Numbered from the stretch's first letter, positions 38,954 through 47,298 are shown. The stretch is 64,000 nt of DNA from Segatella copri (GCF_949820605.1 NZ_CATKVU010000007.1:310001-374000), one strand, 5' to 3'. Notes: generated by a model not told the origin, from the letters alone. Program-made: numbers and translations.

Positions 38954-39063
38954 AGAATGAGTTGGTTCTACTGGATGACGGAGTCGGCTCGATGGGGTGA
39001 TGGAGTCAACTCTATAGGTTGATGCAAGCGCCTTCGTGAGTTGAAAGACATTACTCCTCGGGT
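38954..39063. repeat. Degenerate 22-bp tandem array, TGAnGGAGTCGGCTC type
   Basis: Five consecutive 22-bp units begin at 38954, 38976, 38998, 39020 and 39042; units 2 and 3 (TGACGGAGTCGGCTCGATGG and TGATGGAGTCAACTCTATAG) are the clearest, the rest decay. The period equals that of the array 226 bp upstream. Confidence 0.5.
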
Positions 39064-39085
39064 TCCAGAAGATACCTTCTCAGCA

Positions 39086-39171
39086 GTTGTCACTAGGCTC
39101 AGCATGTTTGCCGAGCCTAGTCGGCAGGTCTGCTGACTGCAGTCAGCAGCTTTGCTGAGCCTAGTGGCAAC
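39086..39171. repeat. 86-bp nested palindromic element
   Basis: Outer arms GTTGTCACTAGGCTCAGCA (39086-39104) and its near-complement (39153-39171) match at 18 of 19 positions. Inside lie a GCCGA/TCGGC hairpin (39110-39125) and a perfect 20-bp palindrome CTGCTGACTGCAGTCAGCAG (39130-39149). The right arm contains the stop codon of the ADP-ribosyl hydrolase gene. Confidence 0.8.
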
Positions 39172-39973
39172 ACTTTATTCTAGCCGATATTTCTCTCATA
39201 TCATCCGGAAGATAAGAGAATGCCTTCTCTTTCATTTCTTGCGGAATACCGAATCGGGCTTCGGCGATGGAGCCGACGATGGCTCCGATGGTATCGCTAT
39301 CGCCGCCATGAGATATGGCTAGGCGGATGGCATCCTCGAAGGATGAGGCTTGCGAGAGGAGATAGAAAGATAATGGCACGGCATCCATGCAGGTTTCATC
39401 GAACTTGCCTTTCGGATAATCTCGGGTATCGAAATCCTCGTAATAGCTGCGGGCGATATCCTTGAAGGCTTTCATTGCCTTATCATCAGATTCTTTAGAA
39501 TTCTTATCTTTACACTCCTTAGATTCTTCTGAGAATCTGCTCTTGCGGAAATGCCAGATGGCATGAGCTACGGCTTTGGCTCCCTTGATTCCTTCGGGAT
39601 GGTTATGAGTAGGAAGAGCCGTTTTCTCTGCCTCTTCCAAAACCTGCGACAGGTCATCGAATAGCCAAGCCACCGGTGATACTCGCATTGCCGAACCATT
39701 GCCAAAACTATTATATGGCTGCGGATCAAGAGAACGAATCCACCCCGCGAATCTTCCGCCATACGCTCCTTTCGGGGAAGGATAGCGGCGGCACCAATCC
39801 AGCAGGCTTTCCTGATAGCTTCGTCCGTTCAATATCGCATCGGCTATCGCTACCGTACAGATGGTATCATCGGTGAAGTCGCATCCTTCGCCGAACATCT
39901 CGAAATCATAATCAAACGTATTGTTGAACTCATATTTTGAGCCAGCAATATCTCCTATTATTGCTCCTAACAT
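39161..39973 (-). CDS. ADP-ribosylglycohydrolase family protein
   Basis: A 270-residue enzyme of the ARH/DraG fold, which removes ADP-ribose from proteins or small molecules using two Mg ions. The first metal site is FTDDTICTVA (Thr34, Asp35, Asp36) after MLGAIIGDIAGSKYEF, and the second is AISHGGDSDTIGAIVGSI near residue 230. Length is normal. An internal charged stretch (SEESKECKDKNSKESDDK) is a loop insertion. The macro-like gene lies 22 bp beyond its start codon on the same strand and upstream, so the pair is likely one operon for ADP-ribose signalling or salvage. Confidence 0.9.
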   Translation of the reverse strand: MLGAIIGDIAGSKYEFNNTFDYDFEMFGEGCDFTDDTICTVAIADAILNGRSYQESLLDWCRRYPSPKGAYGGRFAGWIRSLDPQPYNSFGNGSAMRVSPVAWLFDDLSQVLEEAEKTALPTHNHPEGIKGAKAVAHAIWHFRKSRFSEESKECKDKNSKESDDKAMKAFKDIARSYYEDFDTRDYPKGKFDETCMDAVPLSFYLLSQASSFEDAIRLAISHGGDSDTIGAIVGSIAEARFGIPQEMKEKAFSYLPDDMREISARIKCCH

Positions 39974-39995
39974 AAGCTACTAATTCTCTATAACT

Positions 39996-40394
39996 TTATT
40001 TTATCACCTCCCAGAAACTCTCCGGCAGGCTGATGTTCTTCATCTCCTTTGCCTTCTCGAACAATGGGGCGATGTCTTCGGCTTCGAAGCCGGCGATGCC
40101 GCAACCTATTGGGGTTACCAGGAAATGCTTCTCGGGATGTCGCTTGGCATAGGCGATGAATCTATCCACGTATGGACGGATGGTTTCTACGCCGCCCTGC
40201 ATCGTAGGGATGGCATAACTCTGGCCTTGCAAGCCTACACCCTTGCCCATGACGGCACCGAAATGCAGGCGGGCAATGCGGGCTGCTCCACCACCATGCA
40301 TGCCAGCCAGATTGCTGCCAAACACAAAAATCTCGTTCTCCTTCAATGAATCAATCCAGCTAGGAGTGATTCTTCCCTTCTTCATATCTTCCAT
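39996..40394 (-). CDS. Macro-domain-like protein (A1S_2505-type)
   Basis: A 132-residue protein with IFVFGSNLAGMHGGGAARIA, KGVGLQGQSYAIPTMQGG and TPIGCGIAGFEAEDIAPLF. These resemble the glycine-rich loops of macro-fold proteins and a small family found in phages and bacteria (A1S_2505-like). Macro folds bind ADP-ribose, which fits the adjacent ADP-ribosylglycohydrolase. The frame extends to 40469, but that extension (SECMRCEEATDNSNNIFNNN) looks non-coding, so I start at MEDMKKGRITPSWID. Confidence 0.72.
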   Translation of the reverse strand: MEDMKKGRITPSWIDSLKENEIFVFGSNLAGMHGGGAARIARLHFGAVMGKGVGLQGQSYAIPTMQGGVETIRPYVDRFIAYAKRHPEKHFLVTPIGCGIAGFEAEDIAPLFEKAKEMKNISLPESFWEVIK

Positions 40395-40475
40395 ATTCTT
40401 CTTATTATTATTAAATATGTTATTGCTATTATCAGTCGCTTCCTCGCAGCGCATGCATTCGGACATCATTTCTTC

Positions 40476-41645
40476 TCATGGGCATATCTTCTCTACAGTT
40501 TCCTGCTTGTTCTCCCAAGCCAGAATCAGACCGATGACGCCAGCATAGCTCTTTCTGCCGCCTTCTACATGGTTGCCTCTCAGATAGAGTTCGAAGAAGA
40601 AATCCTGGGCAGCATCCAGTGCCTTGCATCTTTTGCCCTGCCAGTATTGGCGGTCGCTTTTCAGCAGCCTGATTATCTCAGGACGGATATGTTTCAGGTA
40701 TTTCTCACCTTCCTTTTCGCCGAGAATGTCGAATACATTATATAATACATGGGGCAGAATGTGGTAATATCCGCTGAATTTCACCGCCTTATCCTGTGAT
40801 GCCGTACAGACGAGATAACTGTAGAAATTTGCCTCTCCTTCGTTAGCAATGCCCAGAAAATGAGCAAACTCATGGGCATAGGTAGCAGGATAATCGTGTG
40901 CAAGAATATCGCCGTTCAGCGTAAATTCGCAGAAGAATGGTCCCATGCTGCCGGTTACACCCGACATCGAACTGAGGGGCGTAAACACCATCGTCTTGGC
41001 ATGCGGATGCTGGTTGAAAGGCGGATTGATGCCCTCCCGATAGCCTATCTTGTTATATTCTTTCAGAACCGCATCCCGCACCCGATTCTTCAGTTTATCA
41101 TCCACAATATAATTGATTTTTTCACTCTTCCCTCTCCGTTCTTCACTCAAAAGGTTGAGGCTGTCGGCATACTGGTAGGCAAATTTCCGGAACTTCTCTT
41201 CCGAAACCTCAGCAGGCTGCATGCCTACTCTATAATAGATAACGGGTTGCGAATAGTTCAGTCCCCAAGCTGCATAAAACCATACATATACCCACAGCAG
41301 ATATTCAATTACCCTCCCGAAGACCACCTTTTTCTTCGGATAGCCGCCGCTCTTGGCAGCAAGAAAGATAAACCGACGGGCGAGTTTCTTCCGTAATCCC
41401 ATCTCGTAGATAGGATAGAGGACGACCCAGGCGATGCTGAGAGCTATGAAAATATCGCCCACGGCAAAAGGAAAGATGCCTGAGATGGGTGAAAGAAGGG
41501 TGCCGATAACGGGATAAACACGGTAGGTGAAGATGACTCCCCAGAGAGGAATCATCTTGGTAAGGGTGACGAGGATGAGCAACAGCAGCAGTACCCAGTG
41601 GCGCCACTTCATTCTGTCGAGTCGTAAAGTATGTAATATCTTCAT
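40476..41645 (-). CDS. DUF3810 membrane protein with HExxH metalloprotease motif
   Basis: A 389-residue inner-membrane protein. Two or three N-terminal transmembrane segments (WVLLLLLILVTLTKMIPLW, FAVGDIFIALSIAWVVLYPI, VIEYLLWVYVWFYAAWGLNY) precede a large soluble domain. That domain contains YAHEFAHFLGIANEGEANFY near residues 254-275, an HExxH zinc-binding site with a downstream Glu, as in gluzincins. DUF3810 proteins are widespread in Bacteroidetes but uncharacterised. A TATTTTTG -7 box lies at 41730-41737 on the minus strand. Protease activity is inference. Confidence 0.85.
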   Translation of the reverse strand: MKILHTLRLDRMKWRHWVLLLLLILVTLTKMIPLWGVIFTYRVYPVIGTLLSPISGIFPFAVGDIFIALSIAWVVLYPIYEMGLRKKLARRFIFLAAKSGGYPKKKVVFGRVIEYLLWVYVWFYAAWGLNYSQPVIYYRVGMQPAEVSEEKFRKFAYQYADSLNLLSEERRGKSEKINYIVDDKLKNRVRDAVLKEYNKIGYREGINPPFNQHPHAKTMVFTPLSSMSGVTGSMGPFFCEFTLNGDILAHDYPATYAHEFAHFLGIANEGEANFYSYLVCTASQDKAVKFSGYYHILPHVLYNVFDILGEKEGEKYLKHIRPEIIRLLKSDRQYWQGKRCKALDAAQDFFFELYLRGNHVEGGRKSYAGVIGLILAWENKQETVEKICP

Positions 41646-41781
41646 CTTGTTTCTTGTTTTTTATCTTGCATGGCTCTTGAACAGAGCTGTTTTTTTTGCA
41701 CTTTTTGCCCCTGATGTGCAGAGATGGTGCAAAAATACAAAAGTTTTCTGAAATATTGACATCAGAAATCTGTTTTTTTAG

Positions 41782-41789
41782 TAATTTTG
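41782..41789 (+). promoter_or_regulatory. -7 box of the 34-aa gene
   Basis: TAATTTTG, a perfect TAnnTTTG element 42 bp before the ATG. Confidence 0.6.
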
Positions 41790-41831
41790 CCATATTAAAA
41801 GTTGAACTTAATAAATAGAGGAGGAGTTATC

Positions 41832-41936
41832 ATGAAACAGACACTGGAATCATTCGAGGCTATGAACCTTGAATATGAGAACCTCTATAATGAGGACGAT
41901 GAACGTAGAGAATATAATTCTGTCTGGTACAGCTAG
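41832..41936 (+). CDS. Small acidic protein of unknown function (34 aa)
   Basis: Encodes MKQTLESFEAMNLEYENLYN followed by EDDERREYNSVWYS. It is strongly acidic and Tyr-rich, with no signal peptide or known domain. It has all parts of an expressed gene: a perfect -7 box at 41782-41789, a GAGGAGGAG ribosome-binding site 7 bp before the ATG, and a strong terminator downstream. No gene overlaps it. It could be a regulator, an inhibitor or a leader peptide, though nothing downstream on this strand is left to attenuate. Confidence 0.6.
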   Translation: MKQTLESFEAMNLEYENLYNEDDERREYNSVWYS

Positions 41937-42011
41937 TTACAATGTATTATAAAAAGGCTGTAACAGGTGAATTAAATTAGTGTTACATATAAAAAAGATC
42001 GTTAGGATAAT

Positions 42012-42067
42012 AAAAGGCTATGCCATAGTTGCTAAAGAAATGATGTAACATAGGCATAGTCTTTTTT
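42012..42067. terminator. Terminator between the 34-aa gene and the M15 gene
   Basis: AAAAGGCTATGCC and GGCATAGTCTTTT form a 13-bp stem with one wobble followed by TTTTTTT. Confidence 0.75.
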
Positions 42068-42104
42068 TATGTCCTTTCTTTGCTGGCTGTTCTTTCCTGC
42101 ATTT

Positions 42105-42806
42105 CTATTTTTCGAAGTGCTGGTAATCTTTGCTGTGTTTCCAGTCACCTCCCCATCTGAATCCTTTTGCCTTGAAAAGCCGGTAGCAGAGGTCGCCTTT
42201 CTTTATCATATAAGCGTGGTTCTTGCTGCGGTCCAGATAGGGGCGGGCGGTGGCAGGTTCCACCACTTCCTTGCCGTTCTTCAGTCGTTTGTGGTAAGGA
42301 TTGTAGAGGGTGTTGATGTCTACGGCTAGTCCCCTTCCGTGCTTCGATACCGTATGGGTATGTGAGATGAAGCGGAAGTTGAAGCTGGAGGAGTTGTTGG
42401 CTCTCATCGCCCTTTCGTCGTCGGCATCCCAGTAGTCAATGAGTCTCATCCGCTCTATCGGATATTTCGCCTCGTAGAGCTTTTTCAGAATATCGAGCAC
42501 ATCTGTGGCTATCGCCCTGTTCACCACCATTTCTCCTACGATGTTTCTGCCGTCCTTGTCTACGTGCAGGCATCTTATGTATCTCAGTTCGCTTCTTGCC
42601 ACGGTACAGTTCTTCTTGTATGTCTTGCCCTGCATCAGGCGGAAGATATCATCAGGAATAGTGGAGATGGAGAAGAAATGCTTCTCGCCCAGTTTCCTGA
42701 TGGTTTGAGAACTGACGGTTTCTCCAGGCTGCTGTGCCTTGGATGGGAGGCAGAAAAGTCCGGAAATAAACAGGCATATCATCAATATATTTTTTGCTTT
42801 CATCAC
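42105..42806 (-). CDS. M15 family (VanY-like) peptidase, exported
   Basis: A 233-residue exported protein (signal peptide MMKAKNILMICLFISGLFCLPSKAQ). The zinc-binding M15 motifs are present: SKHGRGLAVDINTLYNP (HxxxxxxD) and KDYQHFEK with the last His ligand. M15 enzymes are D-Ala-D-Ala carboxypeptidases or L-Ala-D-Glu endopeptidases acting on peptidoglycan or free muropeptides. A YDADDERAMRANNSSSFNFR segment forms the N-terminal side of the active site. The start is 8 bp after the Lrp gene, so they are probably cotranscribed. Confidence 0.85.
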   Translation of the reverse strand: MMKAKNILMICLFISGLFCLPSKAQQPGETVSSQTIRKLGEKHFFSISTIPDDIFRLMQGKTYKKNCTVARSELRYIRCLHVDKDGRNIVGEMVVNRAIATDVLDILKKLYEAKYPIERMRLIDYWDADDERAMRANNSSSFNFRFISHTHTVSKHGRGLAVDINTLYNPYHKRLKNGKEVVEPATARPYLDRSKNHAYMIKKGDLCYRLFKAKGFRWGGDWKHSKDYQHFEK

Positions 42807-42814
42807 GTTTCTCC

Positions 42815-43291
42815 TTATTTTGCTACGGGTATATAATGCGAATCCTTGATTTCACCAATCACGATGATGCTGTGCAGACTTCCTATGCAGTCGATGTTTC
42901 CCAGCGTGTTGAGCATAAAGTCCTGATAGGCTTTCATATCCCGGGCATATACCTTGATCTGGAAGTCATAATCGCCGGTGGTGTTGTAGCACTCCGTTAT
43001 CTGGTCGATGGTCTGCACGGTATCCATGAATTGCTGAATCAAATCGTGGGTGTGCTGCTTGAGCCGGATATTGCAGAGCACGATTACGTTGTGTCCCATC
43101 TTGTGATGGTCTACGATGGCTCCATATCGCTGGATGTATCCCTCGCGTTCCAGCCGCTTCTGTCGCTCGAAGGTGGGAGAAGGGGAGAGGTGTACTCTTG
43201 CAGCAAGCTCCTTGACGGTGAGTCGGGAATTCTGCTGCAGTAACTTCAGTATTCTGATGTCTGTTTCATCAAGTTTTTCTTCTGTTGTCAT
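42815..43291 (-). CDS. Lrp/AsnC family transcriptional regulator
   Basis: A 158-residue Lrp-type protein. The N-terminal winged HTH is LDETDIRILKLLQQNSRLTVKELAARVHLSPSPTFERQKRLE and the C-terminal RAM domain (TGDYDFQIKVYARDMKAYQDFMLNTL) binds amino-acid effectors and forms oligomers. It is divergent from the MetE-like gene across a 226-bp spacer, which suggests it controls methionine metabolism or itself; this is inference. TATCTTTG at 43359-43366 on the minus strand is its likely -7 box. Confidence 0.9.
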   Translation of the reverse strand: MTTEEKLDETDIRILKLLQQNSRLTVKELAARVHLSPSPTFERQKRLEREGYIQRYGAIVDHHKMGHNVIVLCNIRLKQHTHDLIQQFMDTVQTIDQITECYNTTGDYDFQIKVYARDMKAYQDFMLNTLGNIDCIGSLHSIIVIGEIKDSHYIPVAK

Positions 43292-43358
43292 TGTTTCTTT
43301 ATTTCTGTTTTTATTGATTCTTACAGAATAATATTCTGCTGATTTGCTTAATTCGCTG

Positions 43359-43366
43359 CAAAGATA
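43359..43366 (-). promoter_or_regulatory. -7 box of the Lrp gene
   Basis: TATCTTTG on the minus strand, 68 bp before the ATG. Confidence 0.6.
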
Positions 43367-43393
43367 GTATATTTTTCTGAATTACGGAGAATA

Positions 43394-43425
43394 TTTGGCA
43401 AATAAAATTCTTCTTCTTACCTTTG
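43394..43425 (+). promoter_or_regulatory. Promoter of the MetE-like gene
   Basis: TTTG (43394-43397), 20 bp, TACCTTTG (43418-43425). The -33 box is part of ATTTGGCAAAT, an imperfect palindrome that could be an Lrp contact site. Confidence 0.75.
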
Positions 43426-43517
43426 CACCCGCAATTCCGGATGCAAAGAGCCGTTTGTCAATAAGATAATGGCAAATTAAGAGTCATTCATCATTTAAAA
43501 ATATAGGAGATAAAATA

Positions 43518-44648
43518 ATGAGCAACGTAAGAAATATACATTTTGAGGCAGTGGGCAGCTATTTGCGCCCTGCAGAGTTGAAGGAAGCGAGAGCTAAGTT
43601 TGCTGATGGACAGATTTCAGCCACCGACCTTCGCACCGTAGAAGACCGTCTGATTACAGAGGTCGTCAAGCAGCAGAAGGCGCATCACCTGCCTTATATC
43701 ACCGATGGTGAGTTCCGCCGCAGCTATTGGCATCTCGATTTTATGTGGGGATTCAATGGCGTGGAGCATATCGAACTGGAGCATGGTTACCAGTTTCATG
43801 GCGAGGAGACAACCAAGGGTTCTATCCAACTGACTGGCAAGATTACCGGCGAGAATCATCCTTTTATCAGGGATTTCCTCTTTGTAAAGCAGTTTGAGGA
43901 GAAGGATGCCGAGGGTGAGTATATCTTCGAGGCAAAGCAGACGGTTCCGGCACCTGCACAGTTTCTTGCCGAACTGTTCCGTGGCAAGAATGCCGAGAAT
44001 ACCCGCAAGTTCTATCCTAACACTACCCAGCTGATTGAGGATATTGCTCAGGCTTATCGCACCTTCTTCCAGGAGATTTATGCAGCCGGTTGCCGTACCG
44101 TCCAGCAGGATGACTGCACCTGGGGAATGATTGTGGATAGCGATTACTGGAAGGCTAAGGTGGGTACAGGATTTACCCTTGAGCAGGAAGCCCTGCAATA
44201 TCTGAAGGTGAACAACCTTGCCATCGAGGGCAAACCGGATGGGTTGACCATCAACACCCACGTATGCCGTGGCAATTATCATTCCTGCTATGCCACCAAG
44301 GGTGCCTACGATGCCGTGGCTCCTTATCTCTTTGCTCATGAGGAGGTAGATACCTTCTATCTGGAGTATGATGACGAGCGTTCGGGTGGTTTTGAGCCGT
44401 TGAAGTATGTGGCTGATGGCAAGAAGGTGGTTCTGGGTCTGGTAACCTCCAAATCTCCGGTGTTGGAAGATAAGGCTACGGTTATCGACCGCATCCACGA
44501 AGCAGCCAGGTATATTCCTCTCAATCGCTTAAGCCTCAGCCCTCAATGCGGTTTCGCCTCTTGCGAGATTGGCAATAAACTGACCGATGCTGAGCAGTGG
44601 GCAAAGATAGATCTGGTGAGAGAGATTTCTGAAGAAGTTTGGGGATAA
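43518..44648 (+). CDS. MetE C-terminal-like methyltransferase (YxjG/YxjH type)
   Basis: A 376-residue single-domain relative of cobalamin-independent methionine synthase. The zinc ligands are conserved: His248 and Cys250 in NTHVCRGN (the HxC pair of MetE), Glu283 in FYLEYDDE and the Cys of LSPQCGFAS. It lacks the N-terminal MetE domain, as in YxjG/YxjH. It probably transfers a methyl group to homocysteine or a related thiol; the methyl donor is not evident. The divergent Lrp gene is the likely regulator. It ends at a clear terminator. Confidence 0.88.
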   Translation: MSNVRNIHFEAVGSYLRPAELKEARAKFADGQISATDLRTVEDRLITEVVKQQKAHHLPYITDGEFRRSYWHLDFMWGFNGVEHIELEHGYQFHGEETTKGSIQLTGKITGENHPFIRDFLFVKQFEEKDAEGEYIFEAKQTVPAPAQFLAELFRGKNAENTRKFYPNTTQLIEDIAQAYRTFFQEIYAAGCRTVQQDDCTWGMIVDSDYWKAKVGTGFTLEQEALQYLKVNNLAIEGKPDGLTINTHVCRGNYHSCYATKGAYDAVAPYLFAHEEVDTFYLEYDDERSGGFEPLKYVADGKKVVLGLVTSKSPVLEDKATVIDRIHEAARYIPLNRLSLSPQCGFASCEIGNKLTDAEQWAKIDLVREISEEVWG

Positions 44649-44661
44649 TGATATATTCAAG

Positions 44662-44708
44662 GAGAAGATGTACCGTCTGTCATGGCTGCACATCTTCTCT
44701 TTTTTTAT
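44662..44708 (+). terminator. Terminator after the MetE-like gene
   Basis: GAGAAGATGT pairs with ACATCTTCTC, followed by TTTTTTT. Confidence 0.8.
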
Positions 44709-44727
44709 TTACTTTTTATCAAAAATG

Positions 44728-44759
44728 TTTGGTGTTTTCATGAATTACTAGTAACTTTG
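44728..44759 (+). promoter_or_regulatory. greA promoter
   Basis: TTTG (44728-44731), 20 bp, TAACTTTG (44752-44759): a textbook Bacteroidetes promoter. Confidence 0.78.
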
Positions 44760-44804
44760 CACCCCGAAAATTAAATACATCATTCATTAAGATTATCAGA
44801 GAAG

Positions 44805-45269
44805 ATGGAATATATGTCTCAGGAAGGCTACGATGAGCTCGTGGCCGAACTTCAACACATGGTTAACGTAGAGTTGCCAGCCGTTCGCGATGCGATAGCT
44901 GAGGCCCGCGATAAGGGCGACCTCAGTGAAAATTTCGAGTATCATGCTGCCAAGCGTGAGCAGGGCAAGCTGTTGAGCCGCATCAGCTTCAAGCAGAAGG
45001 TCTTGGAGAATGCCCGTGTCATCGACAAGTCTCGATTGAAGAGCGATACCGTTGGCTTGTTGAGCAAGATTAAGATTACCAATCTCGCCAACAAGTGCAG
45101 CATGAATTATACCATAGTAAATCCTCACGAGGCAGATCTCCATAGTGGCAAGATTTCCATCAAGTCGCCTATCGCCAAGGCCCTTCTGGGTAAGAAGGCT
45201 GGTGAAGAGGTAATGGTAAAGGTGCCAGCCGGCTTGCTCAAATTTCGCCTGGATAGCGTGGAGTTATAA
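44805..45269 (+). CDS. greA: Transcription elongation factor GreA
   Basis: A 154-residue GreA. The N-terminal coiled coil carries the tip motif DKGDLSENFEYHAAKREQ, whose acidic residues reach the RNA polymerase active site and stimulate cleavage of backtracked RNA. The C-terminal FKBP-like domain contains NPHEADLHSGKISIKSPIAKALLGKKAGEEV. Length is normal. Starts at Met1 or Met4 are equally likely. Monocistronic. Confidence 0.95.
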   Translation: MEYMSQEGYDELVAELQHMVNVELPAVRDAIAEARDKGDLSENFEYHAAKREQGKLLSRISFKQKVLENARVIDKSRLKSDTVGLLSKIKITNLANKCSMNYTIVNPHEADLHSGKISIKSPIAKALLGKKAGEEVMVKVPAGLLKFRLDSVEL

Positions 45270-45285
45270 TGTATTCTTTAAAAGG

Positions 45286-45336
45286 AAAACTCCCGATAAT
45301 TTGAAGTTGTTCAAATTATCGGGAGTTTCTCTTTTT
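45286..45336. terminator. Bidirectional terminator between greA and the MutS-like gene
   Basis: A perfect 18-bp stem (AAACTCCCGATAATTTGA and its complement) over a short loop, flanked by A- and T-rich runs. Confidence 0.88.
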
Positions 45337-45339
45337 ATT

Positions 45340-47298
45340 CTAATATTTTTCTAGAATCTTATTCAGTAAGAAGGTGGCATTCTGGTTTCTTGCCACACCC
45401 TTCTGTATCTTATAAGTATAGGTAACATCTGTGCCTAAATCTATCTCGAAACAATAATTGTGGAATTTTCCTGATGCATCATTCTCCATCTTGGAGAGCT
45501 CCAGATCGTGGGTAGCGATGATGCCGCTCACCGGCTGCTTGGCAATGGCTTCGAGGAACTTTCTCGAACCATTCAGCTTATCCAATGAATTCGTTCCCTT
45601 CAGAATCTCATCCAGAATAATCAGCGTTCGGAGTGGCTCCTTATTGCCTTCTCCACTTTCCTTGCAGAATTTTCCCTCTGCACTTTCCCTGCAGAACTTC
45701 AGTAGCTCCTCCAGTCTTATCAGCTCAGCATTAAAGTAAGAGATGCCATGCGTCAAATCATCGGTGGTTCTCATACTCGAGAACAATCTGAAACGGGAAA
45801 TCTTCAGCTGATCCGCAAATACCGGCATACCCGCCATTGCCAGGATATAGTTCACGCCCAGCGAACGAAGGAAGGTACTCTTTCCCGCCATGTTGGCTCC
45901 GGTGATGATATAATAGTTGTCGTCCTTGATGGTGAAATCATTCTTCACCGCCTTGGCACCCAGGAAAGGATGATAGAGATTCTTTCCCTCGAACACGATT
46001 TCCGGACTTTCGATTCCTGCATTTTCAGAAACATCGCTTTCTGAAACAGCGCTTTCAGCATCTGTTTCCTGCTTTCCCGAAACAAATTCCGCCTCTTCCG
46101 CCTCCGGATGATTATATCTGAAATTCGCCATCGAAACCATTGCATCCATCTCACTGATGATATGCATCCATTCCTCCATCTTCATCATATAGGTATTCTT
46201 CCATTTCAGGAAACTGCGAACCAGGAAGAAATCGCTCAGCATGAAGGCATCGGTGAAGAAAAGACCCAGGAAGTTGCCTCTTCTGTCATACCCCTTCAAT
46301 ATCTTTTCCAGTTGGGCAAAGGAAGGCAGGGCATCTGCCAGGGAATTCTGCATCTCCTTGCCTGATTCGCTATAGAAATTGCGCCTGTTGATAAGCTGAA
46401 GTATCTGAGCATAGGCGATGAGCTGATGGCGAAGCTTGCCGCCATTGCTATCTATCTTGTCAAGTGTCTGCTTGCAGACGAAGAACACCACCATGTATTG
46501 AACCAACACCCACCACAGGGCGAAATTCACCGAAACCATATCGCATATCGATAAAATCACGGAACCGATGACTCCGATAATCAGCATCCATCCGATAACG
46601 AGCGAAACCGGAGCCCCAAACCATGCCGGCACCTCCATCTTCGAAACCTTCAGCATCGCATCCACCACAGCAGCAGAATCAATCTTCTTCATCTTGCCAT
46701 TCACCATTTTGCCATCCGCAGTTTGGCTTCTGTTCTTTTCGCCAAGTGCCAGGAATTCCATTCGCCAGTTTTCGCCTTCTCCAGCCAGTTCCTTCTGCAA
46801 ATCCCTTCTTCTTTTGATATCCTCCAGGCTCAGAGGCGTTTCCCGGGTAAGATTCCTGGCGAGTGCCTCCGAACCGCCCGATGTGATGGTTCGGCAGATG
46901 CGGTTGAACAGCGAACTCTTGCCGAAGACATCGAGGTCGAAGGAATAAGGATGCTGCGGATTCTGATAGCAATCGCCCGTCTCGAAAGGCGAGAAATCCC
47001 CCTCCAAAGCCTTGATTTCGTCCTGATAAACTTTGAGCAAAGCCGAAAGATGCTCTATCTTCTCCTTGTTCTTATCGTCAAGTCTTCTGATACCCAGATA
47101 GGCAATCAGGCACAGCGCCGCCCCCATCAGATAGTTCTGTGTTTCTCCATCCAATGCGAAATAGCAGACCAGGAAGGCGAGGATGCCGCCAAAAGCCAGC
47201 AGCTCGCCAGTTATAAATCCCGTATTCTTACGCTTCAGGGCAGCCACCTCAGAAGCGTATCGGCTTACATATTGTTGATAATTCTCCTTGATATTCAT
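45340..47298 (-). CDS. Membrane-anchored MutS-family ATPase
   Basis: A 652-residue MutS-related protein without the mismatch-binding domain I. Two adjacent transmembrane helices near residues 27-70 (ITGELLAFGGILAFLVCYF, YLMGAALCLIAYLGIRRL) and a second pair near 225-270 anchor it. The C-terminal MutS ATPase has Walker A ITGANMAGKSTFLRSLGVNY, the LFSSMRTTDDLTHGISYFNAEL block, and Walker B LIILDEILKGTNSLDK followed by IIATHDLELS. This membrane form is known only as a Bacteroidetes MutS-like family; its role is unknown and may not be mismatch repair. Confidence 0.85.
   Translation of the reverse strand: MNIKENYQQYVSRYASEVAALKRKNTGFITGELLAFGGILAFLVCYFALDGETQNYLMGAALCLIAYLGIRRLDDKNKEKIEHLSALLKVYQDEIKALEGDFSPFETGDCYQNPQHPYSFDLDVFGKSSLFNRICRTITSGGSEALARNLTRETPLSLEDIKRRRDLQKELAGEGENWRMEFLALGEKNRSQTADGKMVNGKMKKIDSAAVVDAMLKVSKMEVPAWFGAPVSLVIGWMLIIGVIGSVILSICDMVSVNFALWWVLVQYMVVFFVCKQTLDKIDSNGGKLRHQLIAYAQILQLINRRNFYSESGKEMQNSLADALPSFAQLEKILKGYDRRGNFLGLFFTDAFMLSDFFLVRSFLKWKNTYMMKMEEWMHIISEMDAMVSMANFRYNHPEAEEAEFVSGKQETDAESAVSESDVSENAGIESPEIVFEGKNLYHPFLGAKAVKNDFTIKDDNYYIITGANMAGKSTFLRSLGVNYILAMAGMPVFADQLKISRFRLFSSMRTTDDLTHGISYFNAELIRLEELLKFCRESAEGKFCKESGEGNKEPLRTLIILDEILKGTNSLDKLNGSRKFLEAIAKQPVSGIIATHDLELSKMENDASGKFHNYCFEIDLGTDVTYTYKIQKGVARNQNATFLLNKILEKY

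Noticed and set aside
39086..39171. Integron attC site
   Set aside because: The arms lack the GTTRRRY/RYYYAAC core sites and no integron integrase or cassette structure is present.
43426..43517. SAM riboswitch before the MetE-like gene
   Set aside because: The leader is short and I could not find paired conserved elements.
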